The notes below the pieces were generated by a model. It was given only the letters and a program-made list of their open reading frames with translations, did no database searches and was not told the DNA's origin. The translations under genes and the position numbers were made by a program. Shown here in pieces: positions 36,646 to 48,089 of a stretch of 64,000 nt of DNA. Location: positions 78,322,325-78,386,324 of the forward strand of contig CM075764.1 of assembly GCA_037974665.1 (NCBI GenBank), written 5' to 3'. The number at the start of each line of letters is the position of its first letter. Position 1 is the first letter of the stretch. Source of the stretch: Ehretia macrophylla (lineage: Eukaryota > Streptophyta > Magnoliopsida > Boraginales > Ehretiaceae).

Positions 36646-37565
36646 TTATGAACACATCATTAACAGGAAATGGGCTCTGAGAGATAGGCACAGCGGCAAT
36701 AGGCTCAGAAATTTTTGGTGCCTGACGGACACCCTTTGACTCGTTGCTAGACTCGCTCACGACTCTTGACCTAGTGGACCTAACCATGATGGAAATAGGG
36801 GAGAATGGCATAACTAAGCAAAGAGGTTGAAACTCATGGGAAACTTGGTGCACAGTAGAGAAGCGATAGGAATTTTGGGCGAAAGAAGAGCAGGTTAGGG
36901 GCTGAAGAAGGATGAAGGGGTCTTATTTATAAGGGGTCTCGCCTGGGCCCACGATCTATGTAGGCGGTCCACGCAGTGTCGTGGGGAAGTAGGGCGCGAA
37001 TCGCAAGGGACATGCCCATGTAGTGGCAACAGTGTAATGATGGTATGAATTGGCGATTATAACGGCTAGTAACCATTGAGAAAGATGAAGAGCCCCACCA
37101 TTGTGACAATCTTCCGGCCTCCCGCGTAGCCCAGAAAATTGGGGTGCAATTGACACAGGTGGGGCTCTAGCCCCTAGAAAAAGCCAGCCTATGAGCCTGA
37201 TAGCAGTCTTGCTAATATTCTGCCCCGGACCTACAAGGACCACAGGGCGAACAGGGCGTACGAAATATTATTCAAAGCGCAAGAAGCCTGGATAAAGATG
37301 GACTCTTTGGGGCGATATCTCTCAGGAGTTTATCTCTGTCTAGGAGTTTAATAATCTTTGGGTATAAATACAAAAGGAACTCTACGGTGAAAGGTACGCA
37401 ATTCACACTGTAACTCTTATACTCTAGCGGCCTTTGAGCTAAGTCCAACAAATAATTGACTAGAACATTAAAGTGGGAACCTTGGGAACCCCCTCAGTTC
37501 TTCTGTTTTGCAAGAAGTAGTCCAGCCCAAGAAGAAATTCAGAGCTGCGGAATTTTGCCTTAACA
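36646..37565 (+). mobile_element. second Tat 3' end: antisense-ORF start plus LTR (fossil)
   Basis: An LTR at 37086-37565 (480 bp, TGAAGAGCCCC ... CCTTAACA) matches the 35393 LTR, with clear divergence. Just before it, on the minus strand, a peptide beginning MVRSTRSRVVSESSNES (about 36735-36790) looks like the start of the antisense ORF. It is a separate, partial copy of the same family. Confidence 0.75.
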
Positions 37566-40500
37566 TTGACAAACAAATTATTTGTATAAGATGTTTTCAT
37601 AGATTTTGTTTTAGACATATGAATCACAACTTCAAGAACAAGTTTCAAGTGTTACTATTAAAATACCTCTTTTGTAAAACTGTTTCAATAGTCAATGTTA
37701 ATGAATTCGAAAGATTGATAAAAAAGTATTGAAACAACATATCCAAAAATTGGAGGAAAGGAGAGTGCATATGAACTTCAAAAAATAATAGTGACGAAGT
37801 TTTGTTCCGCACCTAAGCTTCACTTCTGTCACTCCGCCGCACCTAGCTTCATTCAATGTGTTGTTGCCTTTCTTTATGAAAACTTTGTGTGATGGCATTT
37901 TTGTCCATATAAATGCAACTATAAGTTGGAAATGTCAAAATGAATGAACACGTGTCTCTGGTTGTGACTTTTGACAAATTTTTTGATAAAAGAAGATATA
38001 TTGCACTTTTTAATTAGATTTTATGTGCTAGTTCCGGCATCACAGGAAGTGACATACACTTTTGTCTAACAACAGAAGGGAGGAAGGAAGTATTAGCCTT
38101 CAATCTCCACTTTATAAGTACAAGGGAAATCATTCTTAAAAGTATCCATTTCATTCACATTTTTACGTCCCAAAAACTATTGAGAGATTAAAAAAATTTG
38201 AGTTGCCTTTGGTTGTCTTTCTGAGACTATTGGAATGGCTCTAGTAATCTTTCTAAATGACCTGCGAGTATATAATGACAAGAATCCAATAATGTAAACG
38301 AGTTTATGACATTTTTTTTTTAATGTAAAATACGCTTCCGCATTGTTGTGATACTTTGTGTCTTCCTTCAATATTATTATTATTTTTTTTTGTAAAGCTT
38401 CCTTCAGTATTGACAAAGTTGAATATGTGTCAAATGCCTTGCTTTACAATGCCTGTGGATCAATATGATATCCTTTTAAACCTGTTTCTGTCTATGAAAT
38501 TAAACTTACCATTATACACACAGTCACTTGCATGTTTGTGTTTGTAATATTCTAGCCGAGGAAATCTCTCTTCAACCTTATTAGGCATGTTGAGCATGCA
38601 ATGTCGAAAGATTTTCACGCAAGAAAAATTATAGGGATGAATCCAAAAATTCTTCTCAGTAGAAGCTAAACATATAATTTTTCAATTATATGAATTTTTT
38701 TTTTTTAGTTGGGGGCTAATTAATTTTTTTTTACCTAAAAATACATAAATATTTTAAAAACTTTTTAAAAAAAATTTAACATTTTTCTGGACTAGCCCAA
38801 CTATACATACACCCCTGAAAAGTTGTTCTTGTTTTGCTAGGTCAGCAAAAAAAGAAGTTTTATTCCAAAATCTACAAATTTTTCAGCGAACCATTTACAT
38901 ATATGTATCACAATACAAAAGGAAAAGATCCTTGAAACTAAGAGATTATCTCATAGTAATTATAAAAACCGCATGTGGAACACCGTCAACCGATGTGTAT
39001 GTACACGAATTTGCAAGGACAGTTGTTTATCAAAAGTAATTGTAAAATTTTATTTTTGGGTCAAAATACTATGTGAAATCTTCAATTTTTTCTTCTTCCT
39101 CTATCCCTATCCCCTATCCCATAGGTAGTACAACTGATCTTCTTTTTCTGCCAAATAAATTTCTGAATTGCATCTCTGTTCTAGCTCTAAGTTGGCTGCA
39201 GGGGCAGAACCAAAACTCTAATGTTAGGAGGACCAATTTTTTTTTTTTTTTTTTTTTGTACAATATCAATCTCATCTAGTGGTACAAGACTCAATTTCGT
39301 TTAATTTGATTTAATATTTTTTGTACAGTTTTTTTTGAGATAATTAAAAAAAGACTCAAAAAATATTTTTCACTTCCAATTAACATAATAAGCCTTAATA
39401 AAAAAACTAATTAAAAATTTAATTAAATACGAATTATATATTTACATTTGACCAAAATTGGAACCTTTTAACATTATAAGTTGATTTTTATTGTATGCAA
39501 CTAAAAATTACAAATAAAATAAAACATAATATATGTTAGGATAATTAATATCTTTTAGCAAAAAAAAATATTAACACATACATTATTCAAGACAATAATC
39601 GAAATAAAGCTCTCGGCAACTTAATGTACGAAAAAATTATGATTAACAAATTTATTAAACATTGTCATTCGAAAAAGCAAAGGTCAAAGACTAGTTAAAA
39701 CAGGGTGAACAAGAATAATATTTTAGTCATTCTAGATAAATAAAAAAAAAACAATAAAGAGATATTGACCCTTTAAACTTTGAATTGAGTGTTTTGATAA
39801 TAATTAGCAAAAAACATATTGTTACTACAAAGATTTGAACCCGCGCCAATAACTTGGGTAGATTTGTGGCCTGCCCCCCTCCCTCCGGCCCCGGTTGGCT
39901 AGATGTTCATATTAGGTTTTCTGTTCAAATATGAAAACTAGAAAGAAAGTGACATTGCCCTGCGAATTTTGGAGCTATGACTGCCGATACATTTTAGAAT
40001 TCAAGTATCGATCTTCACCTTTCTCCATGCTTTAGTCACATATTTAACTTTTGACAAAAAAAAAAAAAAAGTCACATCATTATTCTTAAGAGATCTCCTC
40101 CTTCATCTGCTGGAATATAAGTGGAAAGGAGAAATCTTCAAAACGATTGGACGTTCTGTGGTGTGGAGGGTGTGACATCATATGGGCTCCACGCGCCATT
40201 AAGAGTAACCCAAGTGAAAACTAAAGCATTGGTCAATGAAGACTCAGCACGGATGTGATCAACCATCTTGGTTTCTGTCTAAATTATTTGCATTACAAGA
40301 TCGAAACTATTTATTTTTTAATTAGTACATACTTGATTAGGTCTTAGTGTTTCATTAAACAATGGAAACTTGGGTTCTTTTTTCTATTTTATTTTTTAAC
40401 CCCCCACCCCCACCTGCCTCTTACCTCATGAGATTTGAACTTTGGTCTTTCAACTATCAATGAGAATAACCCACTACCAGACTGCTTGTGAATCTCTACT

Positions 40501-41300
40501 TAGGGGTTCTTAAATGAAAAAAGGAACACAATTTATTGGAGAAAAGTCACTAAGCTTATCCAGCTAGAAGAACGAAGAAAAGAATGTGAGGACATGCAGA
40601 AGGAAAGTTTTGAAGGAAGAAGATTATTAACACACAAAAAAAAAAAGAGAAAAAGGAAAAGAAGAATACATACAAATGGTATGAAATTAGAGAAGTAATT
40701 TACAAATTTGTAACTAATAGCGGAAATATGAATTTATTTCCGCACTCATATGATCTGTTATAAGCTAGAGCCATTAAATTTAACACTAAACAAAGCAAGA
40801 CTTGTTCAAACCAAGCAAATTCACAACCTAGATAGTTTTAAAACAACCATCAAAGGAAATAATAGTTCAAGCTTCTTTACCTCAAATTATGCACGAAATT
40901 ATGATTGAGCTTATTATGTTCTTCTTCTTCTTCTTCTTAGCTGTGTATTTACCAACATAGATGGTTTACAGGGAAAAAAACTTCAAATGACCTGATCGCT
41001 TAAAATGATCATGTCGTGTGTATGACGTGTGGACCCAACATGATGTGGGGCCCACGCACCTCTAATAGAGTAATCGTTCACGAGCCTTATCTTGGTTTAC
41101 ATGAGTAAAACCAATTAAAAAACAATGGTCTGTGCAATAAAAAGTATATGCAGTGATAGTAGGCGAGGGGGTGGAAGGTTCAGATAAGATCTTTATGCAA
41201 AATCTCTCTTAATGACTCCAATACTTTGTTTAACTTAAGAGTTCAATTTACTTGCCCCAGGAAGTGTATATCAGTATGCAATCAACAATTTGCTGCGTTA
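37566..41300. other. AT-rich intergenic region, no gene seen
   Basis: Long A and T runs, short open frames without recognisable domains, and a (TTC)n tract at about 40919-40938. Nothing here could be assigned to a gene or to a bounded transposon. Confidence 0.5.
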
Positions 41301-41433
41301 GGAAAACGTACCTAACTTGAAAAACAGTGCATCTTTGACCTGGATTGAGCTCACTAAAGAGGAAGCTAAACTTGCTTTTGTACGTGAGAATTGCTACAGA
41401 GGCTGTATAAATTCATGGGACGGAGCCTGCAAT

Positions 41434-41712
41434 CTGAAACAATACAAACCACACACAAATGTACATGTAAAACCAACATCCTGCTTCTTGAAGAGGTATG
41501 AAGAACACCAATGTCTCACTATCGCTATAGATGTATCATGTGTACAAAATCATGCCGCAATCATCTGCTCTCCAGAATTAATATGCTGGAGGAGAATTTC
41601 AGTATCAGTAACTCATAAACCTCGTAACCTATACTCAGAAGTCTTCCCAGAGCGAATTTCTGGCCCACTGTCTGCTATGCGATTGCGAAGTTGATAAGGA
41701 ACAAATACGTAC
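41434..41712 (-). other. probable intron in the 3' UTR of the b561 gene
   Basis: The stop codon TAG (41713-41715) is followed without a gap by GTACGT, a strong donor. On the minus strand the first good acceptor is TTGTATTGTTTCAG, ending at 41434. Splicing here would give a 279-nt intron directly after the stop, too close to trigger nonsense-mediated decay. Confidence 0.45.
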
Positions 41713-44427
41713 CTATCTGCTCAGAGGTTCTAGTTGAACTTCCATTCTTTCAGAGGAATGTGACTCCTTCTCTTCTGGCATCCAGCTCGGGTTCAAGAGA
41801 TCAGTATAATCCTCTTCACCATTGCCCAACACCCAATTGCTTCTTCCAAGTATTCCATCTCGCCTTCTCTTCCTCTCACGATATTCCAAGTACATTACTG
41901 CCAGAGCACCCATCAAGAACCAAATTATTAAAGCCCAGCTAAGTCCATGAACGTCTTCGGCACCATATCTCTCTCCCAAATGCTTCAGTCCAGTAATAAG
42001 AGCAGCAATCCCAACAATAATAGCACATCTGCCAACAATAACATGGATGTACTCCCAGAGAACCCTCTTTGAGGACACCTCCTCCCCATTAGCTGCCTTC
42101 TTGGGCCTCAAGTATGCATTCACAGGTTGCGCAACACCCAACAATATTGCCAAATATCCAAACTTGACATGCAATGAGCTGAAAAGGAAACCTCGAAGCT
42201 CAGCTACAGCGAAAAGAAAGCCAAGGAAGACAATTGCCAATCCTGAGTACTGGAGGTAAACATGAATCTGAAACCAACCATCACCCTTTAGATGTTTTAA
42301 ATATCTAGCAGCAAGGATCCCACCTGGAAGCAATATTCCCCAAGCAAGAAACATCATAAACCCGTGAACAGCTAATACTGGCCGTAAATCCTCCTCTGCC
42401 TCAGAAGAACCATGCATAAGAGCAACACGCATAGGCCTACTGCTTGTGGCAGAATGCATATTTGATTCACTTAAATGGTCTTCAGACCACTTAGCACCCA
42501 TTGCCCATATAACTTTCAGAGGGGTCGTAGGTTCAATAATATTATTGCATTCTGGCCTCTCATCTCGATTGCAAGATGGATTTAAAGGACGGGTGAACTC
42601 CAATGTAATAATTCCGTTTTCGGACTTGCATCTCACATATGTCAGATTTTCTTTAGTTGGATGCAGACTGGAGGCATCCCTTCCATCAATCCAATACGTG
42701 CTTACCCTCCCCTTGCCACTATCATCAATCCAGCCCACATAAACATAGCTGTTCACCATTCCACGACCAAAGCCAATAGCCAGATAACCACTCTTCTTTT
42801 CCCCTCGAGCTGCAATAGATATTGAATTCTCTGAGAGTGTCCAGAAAAAGTTTACTTGCTGATCATCCAAAACGACACTGTTGTTATACATATCTGGCAA
42901 ACCTCCATCAACCACTTGGACTTTCCAACCCATTTTTGGCGTATAAAGAGACTGATAGTAAACCTGATCTGGTGTGTTCCTGTCAGGTGCCCAAATCAAT
43001 TCTGTAGGACTTGCAGGAACTCCTTCAGCTTCTGCCCCCCCAAAATAAATAGTCTCAGACATATTCCTCAAAGTTGCATTTCCTCCGAGAGGATCAGAAG
43101 TCACATATAATGCAACATCATGCCCGGCTTGTATTGAGAACTTCACTGGAACCCCCCTCTCTACTCTCAGAACAGGAGCCTCTTTCTTGTTAATATAAAG
43201 AACTTTAGAAGGATTGGGGGGATTAGGGTAATGTAGCGCTGGGCCACTCGAAACAACAAGAGGCTCCTTCTTGTCTGCAATAACTAAATCCTGATCCTCC
43301 TTATCCTCAGCATCAAGTGGTCCCAAGCACTCATTGACATGCTCTGACACATTAAGAGTCAAGTGGCCGTAAGTACCTCCATGATTCTGAGGAAGATAAA
43401 AGGGACGAAGACTGTCTGGGGGCTTTATCAATCCCAAAGCCCAAACCACTGTCATATTCCCCTTAGGATCAATAGGTGAATCATATTTGTGATCAACAGA
43501 CTTCAATGGCCTATTGTACCTAATGAATGAGACCCCATCTTTCCTGTGCCCATAAATCAGTCTAGCATTATTCACCAACCCAACGGGGTCAGACCGCTCA
43601 TACACCGAATCAGGACAAACCCCATCTGCTCTCCCATCCTTGTTTATCATACACTCACTATACTTAGTGATGAAATAATCATCGGCAAGTGGCATCCCAT
43701 CTTCCTTAAACCCTGTAATGACTACATCGCTACCCAGCATAAATTGCAAAGAAGCATTAGGATTTGCCCATCCAAACGCCATGTAATTCTGAATCCCGAT
43801 TGCAGCCTCCAAACCAATGTCAATCAAGTCCTCCTCCTCCCTCAAAGTCCACCTAACTCTATAATCATCAGAAAGCACTTTGCAATTTTCAAACATTGTG
43901 GGCCGGCGAAAAGGCAAGAAGGCCGAAGAATCTTTCAGAGTTCCATTGGAGGGCATTGGTGAAGCGGGAAGGGCGACACTCTCATTAGTCAAAATGATAT
44001 GACCAAAATCCGAGGCCATGGTAATATCCCAAACTGAAAGGACTTTGATCTGATCCCAACTCACATTTTTCATCAAATTAACGACGAAACTATCATTCTT
44101 ATACACGGTGTTATTCAACTTCAGATCAGAGATAGCGAAACCGTTCCGGGTGAGGTTGTCAAAATCAAGGCCGGGGGCACTCCACCAGTGCACATCAGAG
44201 CCGGGAAGCATATCGAAATTGGAAACCCTAAAAGAGCAGTCGTCAAGGACAGTGAGTTCACCGCGCAATTGGTGCTGTACCATGGTGAATTGGGAGGTGA
44301 AGTTGTGGAGGGCGGTGGTAGTGGGGCATGTCCGACCCGGATCCGAATTGGTAAACCGGATCAAATATATAAGAAACCAACATAACCGGAAAACGACGCC
44401 GTCACAATATGGCTTTACCGGAACCAT
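41713..44427 (-). CDS. cytochrome b561, DM13 and DOMON domain-containing protein
   Basis: A 904-residue open frame with no internal intron, the counterpart of Arabidopsis At5g54830. Residues 11-27 are a hydrophobic signal or anchor. A DM13 domain follows (about 48-150), then DOMON 1 (about 187-335), DOMON 2 (about 525-645) and a cytochrome b561 domain (about 670-870). Five hydrophobic spans are visible at about 685-708, 720-742, 752-770, 790-812 and 828-846. Histidines 688, 722, 753 and 795 sit in them as haem ligands. b561 proteins pass electrons across membranes, usually from ascorbate; DOMON domains are the extracytoplasmic haem- or sugar-binding partners. The substrate of this member is unknown. 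Many N-x-S/T sites fit a secretory-pathway protein. The ATG at 44427 is the first in frame before the signal segment. It looks intact and is the only complete host gene here. Confidence 0.97.
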   Translation of the reverse strand: MVPVKPYCDGVVFRLCWFLIYLIRFTNSDPGRTCPTTTALHNFTSQFTMVQHQLRGELTVLDDCSFRVSNFDMLPGSDVHWWSAPGLDFDNLTRNGFAISDLKLNNTVYKNDSFVVNLMKNVSWDQIKVLSVWDITMASDFGHIILTNESVALPASPMPSNGTLKDSSAFLPFRRPTMFENCKVLSDDYRVRWTLREEEDLIDIGLEAAIGIQNYMAFGWANPNASLQFMLGSDVVITGFKEDGMPLADDYFITKYSECMINKDGRADGVCPDSVYERSDPVGLVNNARLIYGHRKDGVSFIRYNRPLKSVDHKYDSPIDPKGNMTVVWALGLIKPPDSLRPFYLPQNHGGTYGHLTLNVSEHVNECLGPLDAEDKEDQDLVIADKKEPLVVSSGPALHYPNPPNPSKVLYINKKEAPVLRVERGVPVKFSIQAGHDVALYVTSDPLGGNATLRNMSETIYFGGAEAEGVPASPTELIWAPDRNTPDQVYYQSLYTPKMGWKVQVVDGGLPDMYNNSVVLDDQQVNFFWTLSENSISIAARGEKKSGYLAIGFGRGMVNSYVYVGWIDDSGKGRVSTYWIDGRDASSLHPTKENLTYVRCKSENGIITLEFTRPLNPSCNRDERPECNNIIEPTTPLKVIWAMGAKWSEDHLSESNMHSATSSRPMRVALMHGSSEAEEDLRPVLAVHGFMMFLAWGILLPGGILAARYLKHLKGDGWFQIHVYLQYSGLAIVFLGFLFAVAELRGFLFSSLHVKFGYLAILLGVAQPVNAYLRPKKAANGEEVSSKRVLWEYIHVIVGRCAIIVGIAALITGLKHLGERYGAEDVHGLSWALIIWFLMGALAVMYLEYRERKRRRDGILGRSNWVLGNGEEDYTDLLNPSWMPEEKESHSSERMEVQLEPLSR

Positions 44428-44449
44428 TCCCGATATGAGACAGACTTAA

Positions 44450-44546
44450 ACGTCTTCTTCTTTTGGATCAATCAAAATGATTTCCGATTTGAATGAAAAT
44501 ATATATAAATACAATTATGTATATATATAGAGAGAAAATATATTAC
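44450..44546 (-). other. probable 5' UTR intron of the b561 gene
   Basis: On the minus strand CAG|GTAATA at 44549-44541 is a good donor about 120 nt before the ATG. The acceptor is probably one of the AG dinucleotides near 44440-44455. The stretch is AT-rich, as plant introns are. The acceptor choice is uncertain. Confidence 0.4.
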
Positions 44547-44683
44547 CTGATGAATGAAGGTAGAGGAAGAAGAAGTCTCTGGAATCGAATTGTCAGAAAG
44601 GATGAGTTTTGAGAATCTTGTGAGTACTATGTTTCTGTTCAACAACAACTCAAAGAAAGAAACCCGAGAGTAGGGGTTTTTCG

Positions 44684-44692
44684 GTTTTATAA
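44684..44692 (-). promoter_or_regulatory. TATA-like box of the b561 gene
   Basis: TATAAAACC on the minus strand about 260 bp before the ATG, with a purine-rich leader after it (aaagaagaag-type). The position suits a transcription start near 44655. Confidence 0.3.
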
Positions 44693-44956
44693 GACTCTCA
44701 ACTTAATATTTGGTTTTTGGCTCGCTTTTTTCTTTTTTTCTTTTCCATTTGTTTTTCCGTATTTATTTATTTATTTTTACAAGTAATTTAAACCACATTT
44801 GATTCATATTAAGTTATAAATTTTGTGATGTACTTTAATACATGTTTTGTATTATTGAATGGCTAAATAATATTTGTAATAAAAAAGTAAAAGTTTAAAT
44901 TTTAAACTTTTAATAATAATATACTGTTGTCCGAATATTTCATCAAAGCTTTGAAG

Positions 44957-44984
44957 AGTTTTTTTTTTTTTTTTTTTTTTTTTT
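44957..44984. repeat. poly-T run
   Basis: About 26-28 consecutive T, possibly the A tail of a reverse-strand retroposon, but no body was recognised next to it. Confidence 0.7.
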
Positions 44985-45103
44985 AATGTTGTTAAGAAAG
45001 CCAGCTGGGTTATATTGACTTTGTCGAGAACTTTGCTAAAATTCAACTCTTATTCAATTTGAATACGACAATGAAGGGCATGCTGCAGTATGTTTAATAC
45101 TTA

Positions 45104-46470
45104 TTTTTAAGGAGTAAAAAACTTTTAGGTCAGTTTTGTAAAATTAATTTTTTTGTTTTTTAATTTTTTAAAAGTGATTATTTGATCCATTTTTGATAGA
45201 AAATGTTAACTTTTTTGTGATTTTTTTAATTTTACCCTTGGATCTATTTTCTTTCTCATGCATGGCATTATACACCATTTTGACAGCCATAGGCTATCAC
45301 CAAAAATCACAAAAAAAAAATCACAAAAAAATTCACAAAATATACTTGTTCAAACCAAAATAAAAAAAATACAATTTCTACAAAATAACTTTAACATCAT
45401 CATCCACCACAGTTAGAGTAAAAATAAACGGAATAATTATCAAGTTAAAAAATAGGATATATTATTATAGGTCAAAAGCAATTGATCGCATATCTGAATA
45501 GGAAATATTAGAGTCTGTCGTTAAATCCGTCGCTAATTAGTGACAAAATTAGCGAAGAAAATAAGTATTAATTATCTCAAAAAATAAATGTTACAAATCA
45601 TAATTTTTTATAAAATGCATTTTACACTCCGTTGACAATATGAACAATTATTTTTCAACTTAATTTGATATCCGAGCCATTTTCAAAACGAAAATCGACA
45701 AAATCAAGTTTATTTTATTGCTTATCTTTAATTTTTTTCTAAATTCCATCGCTAATTTTGTCGCTATTCAGTGACGGATTTAGTGAGAGAATTACAACAT
45801 GCAGTCACTATTCTGTCGTAAATCTATCGGCCATCACTAATCCGTCGCGATGTTACGAGAGATTAGTGACGAAATTTAGTTATAAATTTTTTTCGTTGCA
45901 AAGTCATCACTAATCCGTTACTAATTAGTGATTGAATGTTTTCCCCGCTAAATCTATTGGCACTTAGTGACGAAAAAAATTTGTCGCTAAAATTCATCAC
46001 CTGTTTCAATTTTTCTTGTAGTGGACCACTTCATTTTTTTTAATTTTGATTTTAAAAGAGAAAATTAAAATATCTCATATTTTTTAACTTGATAATTGTT
46101 CCGTTTATTTCTTTTCTAACTGTAGTGGATGATTATGTTGAAGTTATTTTGTAAAAATTGTATTTTTTTTTTTGGTTTGGACAAGTATATTTTGTGAATT
46201 TTTTGGTGATTTTTTTTAATTTTTTGTGATATCTCATGACTACCAAAATAGTATATAATGTCATTCATGAGAGAAAAAATGGATCTAATGATAAAATAAA
46301 AAAATCACAAAAAAGTTATCATTTTCCGTTAATTTTTCGTAAAAAATAGAAAAAATTATCACTTTTTAAAAATTAAAAAATTAAATTGCCACTTTTTAAA
46401 AATTTAAGAACCAAAAGATTACTTTTACAAAATCAAGAACCTAAAGATTTTTTACTCATTCTTTAAGCCA
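45104..46470. mobile_element. fold-back DNA element with long terminal inverted repeats
   Basis: The left arm (about 45104-45460) and right arm (about 46068-46470) are inverted copies; shared phrases include AGTAAAAAACTTTTAGGT-type ends, tgtgatttttttaatttt, and caaaatatacttgt. Arms are about 0.36-0.40 kb around a 0.6-kb centre. No transposase is visible and no clear target duplication was found. Long-TIR MULE or Foldback type are both possible. Confidence 0.75.
45490..46023 (-). mobile_element. CACTA-like terminal sequence inside the fold-back element
   Basis: On the minus strand the block starts CACTACAAGAAAAATTG, the usual plant CACTA terminus. It is followed by repeated subterminal motifs of the type gtcactaa and tcgctaat in both orientations. 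The opposite CACTA terminus was not found, so it is a fragment or a derivative. Confidence 0.6.
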
Positions 46471-46700
46471 AAGTGAAATGGTGTTGGCTGGAAGGAAATG
46501 GTACAGTGGTGGTCAATGGTGGTCAAGGTTGGTAGGCGAGAGCTTTCGATTGGAGCATTTTTTGTATAGTTAGAGAACTTTGCTGAAGACTCCAACAGAT
46601 ACCAAAAATGCTCCTACCAAAAGCTCTCGCCGCCTACCTACCTAGACCACCATTGACCATCATTTTATTCTAGCCACCATCTTTGACACCTAAACACCTT
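46469..46700. repeat. imperfect inverted repeat of about 90 bp
   Basis: Left arm about 46469-46564 (ggtcaatggtggtcaaggtt, gcgagagctttcg, ggagcatttttt). Right arm about 46603-46700 is its reverse complement with mismatches, around a loop of about 40 bp. It lies between the fold-back element and LINE ORF1, in the likely LINE leader. Confidence 0.7.
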
Positions 46701-46722
46701 ACCACACCCATCCCTTTGCCTC

Positions 46723-48006
46723 ATGGCCAACAAAAAGAAGTCCAAATCTGGAGCCTCCTCTAGATCTGATGGCAATACTAGACCCCTAATGCTCATCTGT
46801 TCTCCTACGCCTGAAGACGTGGACAACCTTCCTTCCTCGCCGGCGGAAGGGCTAGTGAAGGCTGAAGTGGTTTCTGAGGAGCCTTCTTCCCCCATTGGGT
46901 TCCATGTTTGCTTTCCCTCCTTTGTCTCCGCCTAAGGCACAGAAGTCTAACAGTGTTTCTGAGCCCATTAAGGCTTTTCAAGGTACGCAATCTACTCCAG
47001 CTGGTGTTAGTTGGAAAGGGTTTTTTGGAAACAAAGTTAAAGCTGGCATAAAGCTCGAAGCTCGCGCTATCCCACTGATTAATGGGAGGAAAGTCGTGAA
47101 GCCTCATCCGTTCGTTGCTAAAGAGGGTATTTCTTTCTGGAAGCACAATTTAATTGGTCGGTTTCTTGATAAACTCCCTACACTTCATATGGTTGAATAC
47201 TTGGCAAATACTATTTGGAGTGAATTTGGAAAATGCCAGGCTAGATCTACTGAGGAAGGCACTTATATTTTTCAGTTTGAAAATGAAGATGCATGTAATG
47301 CTTTTCTTGAGCAGCTATGGCACGTTAATAGTCGTCCAATCCTCCTTAAAAAATGGACGCCTAAAGCTCAGTTATTGAATCTTGACTTGTTTAATATTCC
47401 TATTTGGGTTAAACTCAGGAATGTCCCTTTGGAGTATTGGTTACAGGAAGGTTTCAATTACATTGGTAGTGCTATCGGAACACTGCTACAAATGGATAGT
47501 GTCACTGAGGCAAAAACTAGACTTGGGTATGCTCGTTTTTGTGTTAAAGTTAATGTTACCAAGGACCTTCCTGATGTTATTGATTTGGACGTTGGGGAAG
47601 GTGAGGAAGAGGAGATAGATCAAATTCAAGTGGAATATCCATGGATACCTAAGGCTTGTACTTGTTGCGGTGTCTTTCGACATCATGTGTCCCATTGTCC
47701 TAAGTCTCGCATTGAGCTTACTCCCCTAAATGTGGCTACAAGGAATGCTAATCCAGGTCCTTCTCTCTCCAAGCCTACTCTTATTCAGTGGTTAACCAAG
47801 CTCCTATAAGAGCTAAACTACCTGCCAAAAAGAAGGCAGACGATAGCTCTAGAAATAGGTTTGAGGCTCTTAACTCCCTAGATGAGAATGGCAGAGTTGA
47901 TGTTGGCGCTACCATTAGAGGTATTTGTGGAGATGGTGGTTCGAGAAGTTCGGAGTTAGGGAATCCTCCGGGGACTAATCCTCCGCCTATCTCTATTTCC
48001 CAATGA
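46723..48006 (+). pseudogene. LINE ORF1 (DUF4283 / zinc-knuckle nucleic-acid-binding protein)
   Basis: ORF1 proteins bind LINE RNA and chaperone it. It starts MANKKKSKSGASSRSD, with a basic, low-complexity head. The frame shifts near 46900, into a stretch that holds a DUF4283 domain (WSEFGKCQARSTEEGTYIFQ; RPILLKKWTP; IPIWVKLRNVPLEYW). A CX2CX4HX4C knuckle (CTCCGVFRHHVSHC, about 47656-47697) follows. A second shift near 47790-47810 moves the tail (SSRNRFEALNSLDENG) to a third frame, which ends with TGA at 48004-48006. Two frameshifts make it a pseudogene. The stop overlaps the ORF2 ATG. Confidence 0.88.
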
Positions 48007-48089
48007 AATTTCTCTTATGGAACATAAGAGGTATGAATAAAAGTTCCAAGCAAAGAGAACTTACTAGGTTTGTAAATAAAGAAAAGGTC

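Noticed and set aside
41317-44449. Several plus-strand open frames across the b561 locus
   Set aside because: They are shadows of the minus-strand b561 gene or its 3' UTR and carry no recognisable domain.
44957-44984. Poly-T as the tail of a retroposed gene
   Set aside because: No gene or SINE body could be recognised next to it on the minus strand.
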